A DNA stretch of 37,490 bases from Nocardiopsis sp. MG754419 (GTDB lineage Bacteria > Actinomycetota > Actinomycetes > Streptosporangiales > Streptosporangiaceae): contig NZ_QOCZ01000036.1 in NCBI RefSeq assembly GCF_018207095.1, positions 1 to 37,490 on the forward strand, in the 5' to 3' direction. Both the position numbers and the translations under genes were made by a program. A model generated the notes under the pieces. That model was not told the origin of the DNA and did not search any database. It was given only the letters and a program-made list of their open reading frames with translations. This document shows, in pieces, positions 1 through 10,431 of the stretch. Position 1 is the first letter of the stretch. Every line of letters starts with the position of its first letter.

Positions 1-137
1 ACGGGCCGCCGGGGCCACCGGAGCCACGAGAACCCCGGGACGGCGCCTGAGTCGCCACCGCGTCGGGTCTCGCCGGGCACACGGGTCGGAGCATCGCCCC
101 GGGGCGGGACGGCCGCGTCTTTCGGCGAACCGGGGAG

Positions 138-162
138 CGCCGCGCGAAGCGCGGCGTAGATT
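138..162 (+). promoter_or_regulatory. Leaderless-type promoter with palindrome before the sigma-like gene
   Basis: A TAGATT -10 box lies at 157-162, eight bases before the ATG at 171, with no ribosome binding site between, which is the geometry of a leaderless actinobacterial transcript. Directly upstream is a perfect inverted repeat, CGCCGCGC-gaa-GCGCGGCG (138-145 and 149-156), which would sit in the -35/-10 spacer and could be an operator. No convincing -35 hexamer is visible. The rest of 1-137 shows no gene I can support. Confidence 0.5.
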
Positions 163-170
163 CTAGGTCT

Positions 171-704
171 ATGACGGACCAGGACCTTCTGCACACCCTG
201 CGCTCAGGCCGCACCCGCCCGGCCGACGTCTACGCCCGTCTCCTCGACGTGTACGGGGAGGATCTGTACCGGCACTGCGTTCTGGTCCTGCGCGACCGCG
301 ACACCGCGCACGTCGTGTTGCGGGACACGTTGATCGTGGCCCGGGCGCACAGCGCCCGCCTAGAGGACGCCGAGCGACTGGGCGCATGGCTGCACGCGTT
401 GGCCGAGGCGGAGTGCGGTCGCCACCGGTCCCGCGCGGCCGGTGGCGACGGGGCGCGTCGCCCCGCTCCGCGAGGCTCCGACGGCCTGGTCCGGGTGCGG
501 GTGCTCAGCGGCATGACCCGGCCCGAACTGGACGGATACCGCACCCACGTGGCGGTGCGGGCCGATCGCTTCGGCCCGGACGGCTTCCCCTTACGGCCCG
601 GGACGCGGCACACCCTGCGCGGCGTGGTGTTCTCTCCGCCCGCCGCGCGATCCCTGATGCTGTGGGGAGCGCTGGTCCTGCTCCTGCTGCTCGGCGGTAC
701 CTGA
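171..704 (+). CDS. Sigma-70 region-2-like protein with C-terminal membrane segment
   Basis: This is a 177-residue protein of unknown function. Residues about 20-88 read like sigma-70 region 2 of an ECF-type factor (helical, with LYRHCVLVLRD, a variable linker, then ERLGAWLHALAEAECGRHR). No region 4 helix-turn-helix follows. The middle is Arg/Pro-rich, and the last 16 residues or so (SLMLWGALVLLLLLGG) form a hydrophobic segment that could anchor the protein with its body in the cytoplasm. Leu141 is encoded by TTA (591-593), a very rare codon in such GC-rich genomes and, in Streptomyces, dependent on the bldA tRNA. The gene is convergent with ppa. It may be a relic or an anti-sigma-like regulator; the sequence does not decide. 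Confidence 0.7.
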   Translation: MTDQDLLHTLRSGRTRPADVYARLLDVYGEDLYRHCVLVLRDRDTAHVVLRDTLIVARAHSARLEDAERLGAWLHALAEAECGRHRSRAAGGDGARRPAPRGSDGLVRVRVLSGMTRPELDGYRTHVAVRADRFGPDGFPLRPGTRHTLRGVVFSPPAARSLMLWGALVLLLLLGGT

Positions 705-732
705 GCGGCCCGCTCGGGCCCGGACGCGAACA

Positions 733-759
733 GGCCCGGTGAGTGACTCTCACCGGGCC
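733..759. terminator. Bidirectional terminator between the sigma-like gene and ppa
   Basis: A perfect 11-bp stem (733-743 pairing with 749-759) with a 5-base loop lies between two convergent genes, 29 bases past one stop and 27 past the other. There is no clear T-run on either side, as is common for GC-rich actinobacterial terminators. Confidence 0.75.
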
Positions 760-785
760 CGGTCAGGTACCGAGACGTGCGTCGG

Positions 786-1310
786 TCACTTGTCCTCGTT
801 GGTGATGTGCGAGGAGTCGCCGTGCACACCGGCCTCCTCGGCACGCTTCACCGACGCGATGATCTCCTGCTCGGCCTCGTGGCGACCGACCCAGCTGGCA
901 CCCTCGACGGACTTGCCGGGCTCCAGGTCCTTGTAGACCGTGAAGAAGTGCTCGATCTCCAGGCGCTCGAACTCGTTCACGTGGTGAATGTCACGCAGGT
1001 GCTCCTGGCGGGGGTCCGTCGCCGGGACGCACAGCAGCTTGTCGTCGCCGCCGGCCTCGTCGCGCATCCGGAACATGCCGATGGCGCGGGCACGGATGAG
1101 ACAGCCGGGGAACGTCGGGGCCTTGAGCAGGACCAGCGCGTCCAACGGGTCGCCGTCCTCACCGAGAGTGCCCTCGACGAAGCCGTAGTCGGCGGGGTAG
1201 GTGGTGGAGGTGAACAGCATGCGGTCGAGACGGATACGACCGGTCTCGTGGTCCACCTCGTACTTGTTGCGCTCCCCCTTGGGGATCTCGATCGTAACGT
1301 CGAATTCCAT
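786..1310 (-). CDS. ppa: Inorganic pyrophosphatase (family I)
   Basis: Soluble family I pyrophosphatase, hydrolysing the pyrophosphate released by biosynthetic reactions to two phosphates with Mg2+. The protein starts [12 protein letters not shown] and carries the family signature EDGDPLDAL, whose aspartates (52, 54 and 57) bind metal. At 174 residues it has the usual length of the small bacterial enzyme. A TTG codon six codons upstream is also in frame, but the ATG at 1310 has a GGGAG sequence 11 bases before it and gives the family's usual N-terminus. It is divergent from dacB, sharing a 76-base intergenic region. Confidence 0.95.
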   Translation of the reverse strand: MEFDVTIEIPKGERNKYEVDHETGRIRLDRMLFTSTTYPADYGFVEGTLGEDGDPLDALVLLKAPTFPGCLIRARAIGMFRMRDEAGGDDKLLCVPATDPRQEHLRDIHHVNEFERLEIEHFFTVYKDLEPGKSVEGASWVGRHEAEQEIIASVKRAEEAGVHGDSSHITNEDK

Positions 1311-1386
1311 GCTGATCTCGGCTCCCAATGCGACTAATGTCGCCGTATAACAACAACGTCAGGCCGCGACACCGAAGGAAGGGCAG

Positions 1387-2742
1387 GTGCCCCGGGTGCG
1401 ACGGGTACGAGGCGAGGCGTTCCTCGCGCTGGCCCTGCTCAACATATTCGTGCTGATCACCGGGTTCGTCGCCCTGGACGTGATCGAGGCACGACCGCTT
1501 CCGGCGGTGCCCAACCCCGTCACGCACGCCGACGGCGTGGCGGCGGTGGAATCCGCGGCCCCGACTCCGGCGGACCCGGTACGGATCGCGGACATTCTCG
1601 ATGATCCCATGTCGTCGTCCGGACTCGAGGAGGGCCTCTCCGGTTTCGTGGTCGACGGCCTGACCGGAGAGACGCTCTTCGAGCGGGACGCCGACACCGC
1701 GGTGACCCCGGCGTCGACCACGAAGATCGCCACGGCGGTCGCCGTACTGGACACCGTCGGCCCCGACCACGTGCTGCGGACCGAGGCCTACCTCGACCCC
1801 GCGCAGAACCGGGTGGTCCTGCGTGGTGGGGGCGACGCGACCCTGACCGCGACCGCCGACTCCGCAGCTTACCCGCAGGTAGCGACGTTGGAGAAGCTCG
1901 CCGAGGACACCGCCGACGCGCTCGCGGAGCAGGGCGTCGACAGCGTCACTGTCGGTTATGACGATTCCCTGTTCACCGGATCCGACACCGGCCCGGGGTG
2001 GAAGCCCACCTACGTGACCGAGGGCAGCACGGCCACGATCCACGCGCTCCTCGTCGATCAGGGAAGGGCGGACCCGGACGTGGCCACCCGGGTGCCGAAC
2101 CCGCCCCGGGCCGCCGCCGAGGCCTTCGCCGACCAGCTGGAACGGGCCGGACTCACCGTCGAGGGCGAGCCGGACGAGGCGGCGTCCGTCGGTGAGCCGG
2201 TCGCCTCCGTGGACTCCGCGCCGATCAGCGCCCTGGTCGAGTTCATGATGTTGGCCAGCGACAACAACATGGCCGAGGCGCTCGGCCGCGTCGCCGCCCT
2301 GGAAACGGGGGAGGAGCCCGACTTCGCCGGGGCCGCGGCCGCCACCCACCGCGTCATGGACGACCTCGGCATCGAGGGCGTCGACCTGTCGGACAACAGC
2401 GGCCTGAGCACCGAGAACCGCATCACCCCGCGGGCACTGGTCCAGCTGGTCAAGGCGGCGGCCGACCACCCCGAGCTGAACGCCACGGTCACCGGTCTGC
2501 CCACCGCGCACTCCACCGGAACCCTCTCCGGCCGGTACTCCGAGTTCTCCTCCTCGCACCACGCCGCCGGCATGGTCCGCGGCAAGACCGGCACCCTCGA
2601 CGGCGTCAGCACCCTCGCCGGCACCGTCCACGACATGGAGGGCAACGTGTTCGTGTTCGCCCTCATGGCCAACAAGGACGGCGCCAGCGGGCCGCAACTG
2701 GACACCCTCGCCGCCGCTCTCGCCCGCTGCGGCTGTTCCTAG
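1387..2742 (+). CDS. dacB: D-alanyl-D-alanine carboxypeptidase, PBP4 / peptidase S13 family
   Basis: Penicillin-binding protein acting outside the membrane on peptidoglycan peptides (carboxypeptidase and endopeptidase). Residues about 11-34 form one hydrophobic N-terminal segment, either a signal peptide or an anchor. All three penicillin-binding motifs are present: SxxK at 110-113 (STTK, nucleophile Ser110), SxN at 291-293 (SDN) and KTG at 400-402. The 451-residue length fits S13 enzymes with the inserted domain between the first two motifs. The GTG start is preceded by a purine-rich GGAAGGGCAG sequence at the right distance. Its place beside ppa and tilS is conserved in actinomycetes. Confidence 0.93.
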   Translation: MPRVRRVRGEAFLALALLNIFVLITGFVALDVIEARPLPAVPNPVTHADGVAAVESAAPTPADPVRIADILDDPMSSSGLEEGLSGFVVDGLTGETLFERDADTAVTPASTTKIATAVAVLDTVGPDHVLRTEAYLDPAQNRVVLRGGGDATLTATADSAAYPQVATLEKLAEDTADALAEQGVDSVTVGYDDSLFTGSDTGPGWKPTYVTEGSTATIHALLVDQGRADPDVATRVPNPPRAAAEAFADQLERAGLTVEGEPDEAASVGEPVASVDSAPISALVEFMMLASDNNMAEALGRVAALETGEEPDFAGAAAATHRVMDDLGIEGVDLSDNSGLSTENRITPRALVQLVKAAADHPELNATVTGLPTAHSTGTLSGRYSEFSSSHHAAGMVRGKTGTLDGVSTLAGTVHDMEGNVFVFALMANKDGASGPQLDTLAAALARCGCS

Positions 2743-2837
2743 AACCCGGAGGTGTTCGTTCGGGGGCGCCGTCCTCTCCTGGGGTTCGCGCCGCCCCTGC
2801 GGTCCGTGTGCGGGAACCCTCGGGAGCCGGCCCGTGG

Positions 2838-2857
2838 CCCGACACGCCGGTGTCGGG
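2838..2857 (+). terminator. Hairpin downstream of dacB
   Basis: A perfect 7-bp stem CCCGACA/TGTCGGG with a 6-base loop lies 95 bases past the dacB stop. There is no T-run. It is the only obvious hairpin in the 255-base gap before the metalloprotease, so it may end the dacB transcript. Confidence 0.35.
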
Positions 2858-2985
2858 ACCCGGCGGTCGTCGTGGACCGATGGGGGACACACCCGGAACC
2901 GGCGTGTTTCCGGTCGGATCAGGGTGAACCCGGGGTCTGCCCTGAATTCGATCCCTGATCCCCGTGCCGCCGGGCCTCCCGTGGG

Positions 2986-2991
2986 TAGGCT
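2986..2991 (+). promoter_or_regulatory. -10 box of a leaderless promoter for the metalloprotease gene
   Basis: TAGGCT lies six bases before the GTG start at 2998, with no Shine-Dalgarno sequence between. This places the transcription start at or next to the initiation codon. No clear -35 hexamer is seen. Confidence 0.55.
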
Positions 2992-2997
2992 GGCGTT

Positions 2998-4083
2998 GTG
3001 ACTGTGATCGACTGGGACGTAGCCGTCAATACCGGCGTTCGCCTCGTGCGCCCTGGACCGCAGGTGGACCTGTCCGACGCGCGGCAGGCCGTCGCGCAGT
3101 TGCGCGAACTCTCCACCGTGGCCGCCGGACACGTGCGCGAATTCACCGGAATGAACCCCCTCGAATCCTCGGGCCCCGCGGTCATCGTGGACCGGCCCGG
3201 CTGGATTCGAGCCAACGTCGACGGGTTTCGGGTGGTGCTCGAACCCGTACTCCAACAGATGGGCGCCGAACGCGCTGCCGCCGGACCGGCCGGGAACCTG
3301 GCCGGCGCGGTCGGTTCGCGGATCACCGGGATGCAGCTCGGCGCCGTGCTGTCGTACCTGGCCGGGAAGGTCCTCGGCCAGTACGAACTCTTCCTGCCAC
3401 CGGACCCGAACGGCCACTCGCCGACGGGTCGACTGACCCTGGTGGCGCCCAACATCGTCAACACCGAACGCGAACTGGACGTCGACCCGCGCGACTTCCG
3501 GCTGTGGGTCTGCCTGCACGAGGAGACGCACCGGATGCAGTTCACGGCCACGCCGTGGCTGCGCGACCACGTCCAGCAGCTCATGCAGGAACTGCTGCTG
3601 TCCACGGAGATGGACGCCACCGACCTCATCGACCGGCTCCGACAGGCCGGGGAGGCCGTGGCCGACGCCGTGCGCGGGGGCGAGGGCAACCTCCTCACCG
3701 CGTTCCAGAGCCCCGAGCAGATCGCGCTCATGGACCGGGTCACCGCCGTCATGAGCCTGGCCGAGGGCCACGGGGACTACGTGATGGACGCGGTCGGACC
3801 CGAGGTCGTGCCCTCGGTCGAGACCATCCGGTCCCGGTTCCAGAAGCGGCGCGAGACCGCCAACCCGCTCGACCGGATCATGCGCCAGCTCTTGGGCATG
3901 GACATGAAGATGAAGCAGTACGAGGAGGGCGCCGCCTTCGTCCGGCAGGTGGTCGCCCAGGTGGGTATGGCCGAGTTCAACAAGGTGTGGACCTCGCCCG
4001 AGACCCTGCCCAGCATCGAGGAGATCCGCCGGCCCTCGGCGTGGATCGAACGGGTCGTGCGCCCCGCCGCCATCTCCGAGTGA
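2998..4083 (+). CDS. Zincin-like metalloprotease (DUF2342 / zincin_2 family)
   Basis: A 361-residue protein of the actinobacterial zinc-dependent metalloprotease family once annotated as coenzyme F420 biosynthesis-associated. The zinc site HEETH is at 174-178 (His174, Glu175, His178), inside a helix that follows [16 protein letters not shown]. No signal peptide is seen, so it is probably cytoplasmic. A later [10 protein letters not shown] segment probably supplies the third ligand; this is inferred from the family pattern. The physiological substrate is unknown. The stop overlaps the tilS start by four bases (GTGA), so the two genes are translationally coupled, an arrangement kept in many actinomycetes. 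Confidence 0.88.
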   Translation: MTVIDWDVAVNTGVRLVRPGPQVDLSDARQAVAQLRELSTVAAGHVREFTGMNPLESSGPAVIVDRPGWIRANVDGFRVVLEPVLQQMGAERAAAGPAGNLAGAVGSRITGMQLGAVLSYLAGKVLGQYELFLPPDPNGHSPTGRLTLVAPNIVNTERELDVDPRDFRLWVCLHEETHRMQFTATPWLRDHVQQLMQELLLSTEMDATDLIDRLRQAGEAVADAVRGGEGNLLTAFQSPEQIALMDRVTAVMSLAEGHGDYVMDAVGPEVVPSVETIRSRFQKRRETANPLDRIMRQLLGMDMKMKQYEEGAAFVRQVVAQVGMAEFNKVWTSPETLPSIEEIRRPSAWIERVVRPAAISE

Positions 4084-5057
4084 GCGGGCCGCCCGCCGCC
4101 GTGGCCGCCGTGCGCTCGGCGGTCCGGCGGGTGCTGTCCGCCCTGCCCGACGGCACCACGGTGCTGGTGGGGTGCAGCGGCGGCGCCGACTCGCTGGCCC
4201 TGGCCGGGGCGCTCGCCTTCGAGGCGCCCCGCATGGGCCGTGCGGCCGGAGCGGTCACCGTGGACCACGGACTCCAGGAGGGGTCGACCGCACGCGCCGA
4301 GGGGACCGCCGAGGTCCTGCGCGGTCTCGGCCTCGACCCCGTGGACGTGGCCACCGTACGGGTGACCGGGGACGGTGGCCCGGAGGCCGCCGCGCGGCGC
4401 GCCCGCTACGACGCCCTGGACACCGCGCTGCGGGAACGGGCCCCGGCGGTGGTGCTGCTCGGGCACACCATGGACGACCAGGCGGAGACGGTCCTGCTCG
4501 GGTTGGCCCGGGGATCGGGAGCCCGTTCCCTGGCGGGGATGCCCGCCGTCTTCGGCGACTACCGGCGTCCCCTGTTGGAGTTGGACCGGGCCACGGTCCG
4601 CAAGGCCTGCCGCCTCATGGGGTTGCACCCCTGGGAGGACCCGCACAACCACGACCCGCGGTTCGCCCGCTCCCGGGTGCGCCACGAAGCGCTGCCGGCG
4701 TTGGAGAAGGCGCTGGGCCCGGGCATCGCGACCGCCCTGGCGCGGACCGCGACCCTGCTCCGCGCCGACGCCGACACCCTGGACGCGCTGGCCGAGGACC
4801 TCCACGACCGCGCGCGGGCGGCCGGGGCGGGCGACGGGTTGGCCGTGGAACCACTGGAGGAGGCCGACGCCGCGTTGCGCACCCGTGTCCTGCGCCGCGC
4901 CGCCCTCGACTCCGGCTGTCCGGCGACCGACCTCACAGCCCGCCACGTGCGCGAACTCGAACGTCTGGTCACCGACTGGCACGGCCAGGCCCACATCGAC
5001 CTGCCCGGTGGGGTTCGCGGCCGTCGCTCGGCGGGACGTGTCCACTTCGTTCGGTGA
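4080..5057 (+). CDS. tilS: tRNA(Ile)-lysidine synthetase
   Basis: TilS changes C34 of the tRNA(Ile) CAU anticodon to lysidine using ATP and lysine, so that the tRNA reads AUA and is charged with isoleucine. The PP-loop ATP site is SGGADS at residues 33-38. It is followed by the family's D-H-G-L (VDHGLQEG), [14 protein letters not shown] and the [12 protein letters not shown] segment. The protein is 325 residues, the short form usual in actinobacteria with a reduced C-terminal domain. The GTG start is chosen because it overlaps the stop of the upstream gene (GTGA) and gives the expected N-terminus. Confidence 0.93.
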   Translation: MSGPPAAVAAVRSAVRRVLSALPDGTTVLVGCSGGADSLALAGALAFEAPRMGRAAGAVTVDHGLQEGSTARAEGTAEVLRGLGLDPVDVATVRVTGDGGPEAAARRARYDALDTALRERAPAVVLLGHTMDDQAETVLLGLARGSGARSLAGMPAVFGDYRRPLLELDRATVRKACRLMGLHPWEDPHNHDPRFARSRVRHEALPALEKALGPGIATALARTATLLRADADTLDALAEDLHDRARAAGAGDGLAVEPLEEADAALRTRVLRRAALDSGCPATDLTARHVRELERLVTDWHGQAHIDLPGGVRGRRSAGRVHFVR

Positions 5058-5167
5058 CCGCTCGGGCTCCGCGTTCCCGCAGGTCGTGGCGTCCGGCACC
5101 GTCGCCGCGTTCGGCACGTTTATCCTGGTTGCCGCAAACGGGGAATCCAGCAGCGAGGACAGTGAGC

Positions 5168-5722
5168 GTGGACGCTAAGGACATGGGCGATGACCTGGAG
5201 AAGGTTCTCGTCACCGAAGAAGAGATCAAGGCGCGTCTGGCCGAGCTGGGTGAGCGGATCGACGCGGACTACGCGGGTCGCGACCTGCTGATCGTCGGTG
5301 TGCTCAAGGGCGCGGTCATGGTCATGGCCGACCTGGCCCGGGCGCTGCACACCCCGGTCTCCATGGACTGGATGGCCGTCTCCTCCTACGGTGCCGGGAC
5401 CACCTCCTCGGGTGTGGTGCGCATCCTCAAGGACCTGGAGACCGACATCAAGGACCGCGACGTCCTCATCGTCGAGGACGTCATCGACTCCGGCCTGACC
5501 CTCTCCTGGCTGGTGGGCAACCTGCGCTCGCGCGGTCCGAAGTCGGTCGAGATCTGCACCATGGTCCGCAAGCCGCTGGCCTTCGACGTCGACCTCGACG
5601 TCAAGTACATCGGTTTCGACCTGCCCAACGAGTTCATCATCGGTTACGGGCTGGATTACGCGGAGCGTTACCGGAACCTGCCGTTCATCGGCACGCTCGC
5701 CCCGCACGTCTACGAGAAGTAG
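5168..5722 (+). CDS. hpt: Hypoxanthine phosphoribosyltransferase
   Basis: Purine salvage enzyme that joins hypoxanthine (and usually guanine) to PRPP to make IMP or GMP. The PRPP-binding motif EDVIDSG is at residues 103-109, preceded by the hydrophobic VLIV strand. The flexible-loop region ([11 protein letters not shown]) and the purine-binding [21 protein letters not shown] are clear. Two GTG codons are close together (5162 and 5168). I chose 5168 because the GAGG ribosome binding site at 5155-5158 is nine bases from it but only three from the other. A TATCCT sequence at 5121-5126 may be the -10 box. The protein is 184 residues. Linkage with tilS and ftsH is very widespread in bacteria. Confidence 0.95.
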   Translation: MDAKDMGDDLEKVLVTEEEIKARLAELGERIDADYAGRDLLIVGVLKGAVMVMADLARALHTPVSMDWMAVSSYGAGTTSSGVVRILKDLETDIKDRDVLIVEDVIDSGLTLSWLVGNLRSRGPKSVEICTMVRKPLAFDVDLDVKYIGFDLPNEFIIGYGLDYAERYRNLPFIGTLAPHVYEK

Positions 5723-5726
5723 CCCC

Positions 5727-5771
5727 GACCCCCGCCCGCGCCGCCGTGTCAGGGCTCACGCGGGCGGGGTC
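5727..5771 (+). terminator. Terminator after hpt
   Basis: An 11-bp GC-only perfect stem (5730-5740 with 5759-5769) and an 18-base loop begin a few bases after the hpt stop. No T-run follows. The rest of the gap to ftsH (5772-5978) shows no gene. Confidence 0.6.
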
Positions 5772-5978
5772 ACGGGAACAACGGAACGGGTCGTCGTCGT
5801 TGCGTTCATGACGGCTCGCGTCCGGCCTCAGCGGTGTGCCCGCCCGGCGCGGCGAGGTGTACCGTCGAATATCCCGGCGTCAGCGCGGGGAGCACGTGTC
5901 CGATAGGTCCTGCTCCGGACAGTCCTCTGGGGCGGGCGGCCTGGTCAGGAGGGACGGACCCGACAGGGTTCCGCTCAC

Positions 5979-7975
<1,997 letters not shown>

Positions 7976-7979
<4 letters not shown>

Positions 7980-8566
7980 GCGACCTTCCCGCCAGACCGG
8001 TGGACCGCGAGCGCATCGCCCGCGCCGTCCGCGAGATCCTCATCGCGATCGGGGAGGACCCCGACCGCGACGGTCTGCTCAAGACGCCCGACCGGGTCGC
8101 GCGCGCCTACGAGGAACAGTTCTCCGGGCTCGGCCAGAAGCCGGGCGACGTGCTCACCACGGTCTTCGAGGCCGGGCACGAGGAGATGGTCCTGGTCAAG
8201 GACATCGAGCTGTACTCGACCTGCGAACACCACCTCGTGCCGTTCTACGGGGTCGCGCACGTGGGCTACATCCCGGCGGCGGACGGTCGCATCACCGGAC
8301 TGAGCAAGCTCGCCCGGCTGGTGGACGTCTACGCCCGCAGGCCGCAGGTGCAGGAGCGCCTGACCGGTGAGGTCGCCGACGCCATCATGGAGCACCTGGA
8401 ACCGCGGGGCGTGATCGTCGTGGTCGAGGCCGAGCACCTGTGCATGACGATGCGCGGGGTGCGCAAGCCCGGCGCCAAGACCGTCACCTCCGCCGTGCGC
8501 GGCATCTTCCGGGGCAGCGACCGTACCCGGGCCGAGGCGATGAGCCTCATTCTCGACCAGCGCTGA
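7976..8566 (+). CDS. folE: GTP cyclohydrolase I
   Basis: First enzyme of tetrahydrofolate synthesis, converting GTP to 7,8-dihydroneopterin triphosphate; cytosolic homodecamer. Zinc ligands are visible as Cys83 and His86 in [12 protein letters not shown] and Cys156 in [10 protein letters not shown]. The GKS-like substrate segment is present as [10 protein letters not shown]. The protein is 196 residues, close to the family norm. The GTG start overlaps the ftsH stop by four bases, so folE is translationally coupled to ftsH and opens the folate operon. Confidence 0.95.
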
Positions 8567-8664
8567 CACCGCGGCGGCGCCGGTCACGGCATCGCCGTGG
8601 GCGTCGGCCCGACCGGGGTCGAGCGGGCGCCGGGAAAGACCCGGACACCACCCTTCCGGGGGTC

Positions 8665-8686
8665 GGGGCCATGTGCCTCCGGCCCC
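8665..8686 (+). terminator. Hairpin between folE and folP
   Basis: A 6-bp GGGGCC/GGCCCC stem with a 10-base loop lies just upstream of the folP -10 box. It could attenuate read-through from ftsH-folE into folP. There is no T-run and the stem is short. Confidence 0.3.
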
Positions 8687-8698
8687 CGTTCGTGCGCG

Positions 8699-8704
8699 TA
8701 GGGT
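8699..8704 (+). promoter_or_regulatory. -10 box of a leaderless promoter for folP
   Basis: TAGGGT lies seven bases before the ATG at 8712. This spacing marks a leaderless transcript and gives folP and the genes after it their own promoter, separate from ftsH-folE. It also supports the ATG at 8712 over the upstream in-frame GTG at 8673. Confidence 0.5.
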
Positions 8705-8711
8705 GAAGATC

Positions 8712-9617
8712 ATGGCGCCGAAACACACACTTCCGGGACTGCCCGACCGAGGGCGGTGCCTGGTCATGGGGGTCGTCAACGTCACCCCCGACTCCTTCTC
8801 CGACGGCGGGTCCTGGTTCGACCCCGCGCGCGCGATCGACCATGGTCTGCGTCTGGCGGAGGAGGGCGCGGACATCATCGACGTCGGTGGTGAGTCCACC
8901 CGGCCCGGCGCCCAACGCGTGGACGCCGCCGAGGAACTGCGCCGGGTCGAGCCCGTCGTGCGGGAACTCGCCGCACGTGGCATCGCGGTCAGTGTCGACA
9001 CCATGCGCGCGGAGGTCGCCGCCCGATCGGTCGAGGCCGGCGCCGTGCTGGTCAACGACGTGAGCGGTGGTCTGGCCGACCCCGAGATGGCGGAACTCGT
9101 CGCATCTTCCGGTGTCGCGTACGTGTTGATGCACTGGCGTGGGCATAGTCATGACATGCAGAGCCGTGCCGTGTACACGGATGTCGTCCAGGAGGTCCTC
9201 GATGAGCTCCGCGACCGTATGGAGGCCATGATCAGCGCAGGAGTCGACCCCGGCCAGATCGTTCTGGACCCGGGACTGGGATTCTCCAAGCGTCCCGAAC
9301 AGGCGCACAACTGGGACCTGCTGCACCACCTGGAACGGTTCCACGAGTTGGGCCGTCCCGTGTTGGTCGCCGGTTCCCGCAAACGCTTTCTCAGCCGCCT
9401 GTTGAGCGACACCAAGGGCGAGGACCGACCGTTCGTCGACTGTGACGCGGCGACCGCCGCGGTGACCACCCTGTCCGCGGACCGGGGCGCCTGGGCGGTG
9501 CGGGTACACGACGTCCGTGCCAACGCCGACGCCGTGCGGGTGGCGGCCGCCTGGTCCGACGGCGGTACCCACCTCGACGAGGGCCGTTTCGAGCCCGTGG
9601 ACCGGAGCGGCCTGTGA
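8712..9617 (+). CDS. folP: Dihydropteroate synthase
   Basis: Condenses 6-hydroxymethyl-7,8-dihydropterin diphosphate with p-aminobenzoate to form 7,8-dihydropteroate, the step blocked by sulfonamides. This 301-residue TIM-barrel protein has the first signature MGVVNVTPDSFSDGG, the second IDVGGESTRPGA, the pterin-site ILDPGLGFSK and the GSRKRFL loop that binds pyrophosphate. I start it at ATG 8712 because that codon follows a -10 box at leaderless distance; an in-frame GTG at 8673 would add 13 atypical residues. The stop overlaps the next gene by four bases. Confidence 0.93.
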   Translation: MAPKHTLPGLPDRGRCLVMGVVNVTPDSFSDGGSWFDPARAIDHGLRLAEEGADIIDVGGESTRPGAQRVDAAEELRRVEPVVRELAARGIAVSVDTMRAEVAARSVEAGAVLVNDVSGGLADPEMAELVASSGVAYVLMHWRGHSHDMQSRAVYTDVVQEVLDELRDRMEAMISAGVDPGQIVLDPGLGFSKRPEQAHNWDLLHHLERFHELGRPVLVAGSRKRFLSRLLSDTKGEDRPFVDCDAATAAVTTLSADRGAWAVRVHDVRANADAVRVAAAWSDGGTHLDEGRFEPVDRSGL

Positions 9618-10060
9618 ACTCGCGCCAGGAGGTCATGGAGAGCGTCGGCGAGGCCAACGCCCAGTTCTACAGCGCCATCGAGAACGGCGACATCGACCTG
9701 ATGCGCACCGTGTGGGCGGAGGAGCACGAGGCCCCCGACCTCGTGTGCGTCAACCCCGGTTGGCCCCTGCTGCGCGGGCGCACCGAGATCATGCGTGCGT
9801 GGTCCCTCATCATGGCCAACGTGACCTACATCCAGTACGTGCTCACCGAGACGCACATCGGCGTGGGCGGCGACATCGCCATGGTGACGTGTGAGGAGAA
9901 CGTCCTCACCGCCGAGGACGGCAGCCCGGGGTTCGTCGCCGGCGGCCAGGTGGTCACCACCAACCTGTTCGTCGACACCGACCAGGGGTGGCGCCTGTGG
10001 TCGCACCACGCCTCACCGGTCCTCATGGAGGAGGACGACGACGCGGAGGCCGAGGACTGA
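9614..10060 (+). CDS. NTF2-like / SnoaL-fold protein in the folate operon
   Basis: A 148-residue protein with the nuclear-transport-factor-2-like fold (DUF4440/SnoaL type). The early helix NAQFYSAIENGDIDLMRTVWAEEHEAPDLVCVNPGWPLLRGRTEIMRAW and the later strands ending GWRLWSHHASPV are the usual hallmarks of this cone-shaped fold. No catalytic activity can be assigned from sequence. The GTG start overlaps the folP stop (GTGA). An alternative ATG at 9635 has AGGAGG only three bases before it, too close to be good. It sits between folP and folB and overlaps folB by one base, so it is probably co-expressed with folate synthesis. Confidence 0.85.
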   Translation: MNSRQEVMESVGEANAQFYSAIENGDIDLMRTVWAEEHEAPDLVCVNPGWPLLRGRTEIMRAWSLIMANVTYIQYVLTETHIGVGGDIAMVTCEENVLTAEDGSPGFVAGGQVVTTNLFVDTDQGWRLWSHHASPVLMEEDDDAEAED

Positions 10061-10431
10061 TGCTCGACCGCATCGCGCTCCGCGGTCTGCGGGCCAGGGG
10101 GCACCACGGTGTGTTCGACTTCGAGCGCCGTGAGGGTCAGGACTTCGTCGTCGACGCGGTCCTGTACCTGGACACGGCGCCGGCCGCGGCCAGCGACGAC
10201 GTCGGCGACACCGTGCACTACGGGCTGCTCGCCGACCGGCTGGTCGCGATCGTCACCGGCGAACCGGTCGACCTGATCGAGACCCTGGCCGCGCGGTTGG
10301 CCGCCGCGTGCATGTCCGAACGGCTCGTGGAGGGGGTCGAACTGACGGTGCACAAACCGTCGGCGCCCATCGAGCACGAGTTCGCGGACGTGGCGGTCAC
10401 CGTCACGCGCGGGAACCGGGGTGCGTGGTGA
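10060..10431 (+). CDS. folB: Dihydroneopterin aldolase
   Basis: Converts 7,8-dihydroneopterin to 6-hydroxymethyl-7,8-dihydropterin and glycolaldehyde. The 123-residue protein has the typical start LDRIALRGLRARGHHGVFDFERREGQDFVVD, which includes the conserved GxHGV and the Glu before GQ. It also has the Tyr of VHYGLLAD and the C-terminal VELTVHKPSAPIEHEFADVAV with the catalytic-lysine region HKP. The ATG shares its A with the upstream TGA (TGATG). The stop overlaps the folK GTG by four bases. Confidence 0.95.
   Translation: MLDRIALRGLRARGHHGVFDFERREGQDFVVDAVLYLDTAPAAASDDVGDTVHYGLLADRLVAIVTGEPVDLIETLAARLAAACMSERLVEGVELTVHKPSAPIEHEFADVAVTVTRGNRGAW

Noticed and set aside
1159..3771. Minus-strand frame of 870 codons through ppa, dacB and the metalloprotease
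   Set aside because: It crosses three well-supported genes and an intergenic gap, and has no recognisable domain.
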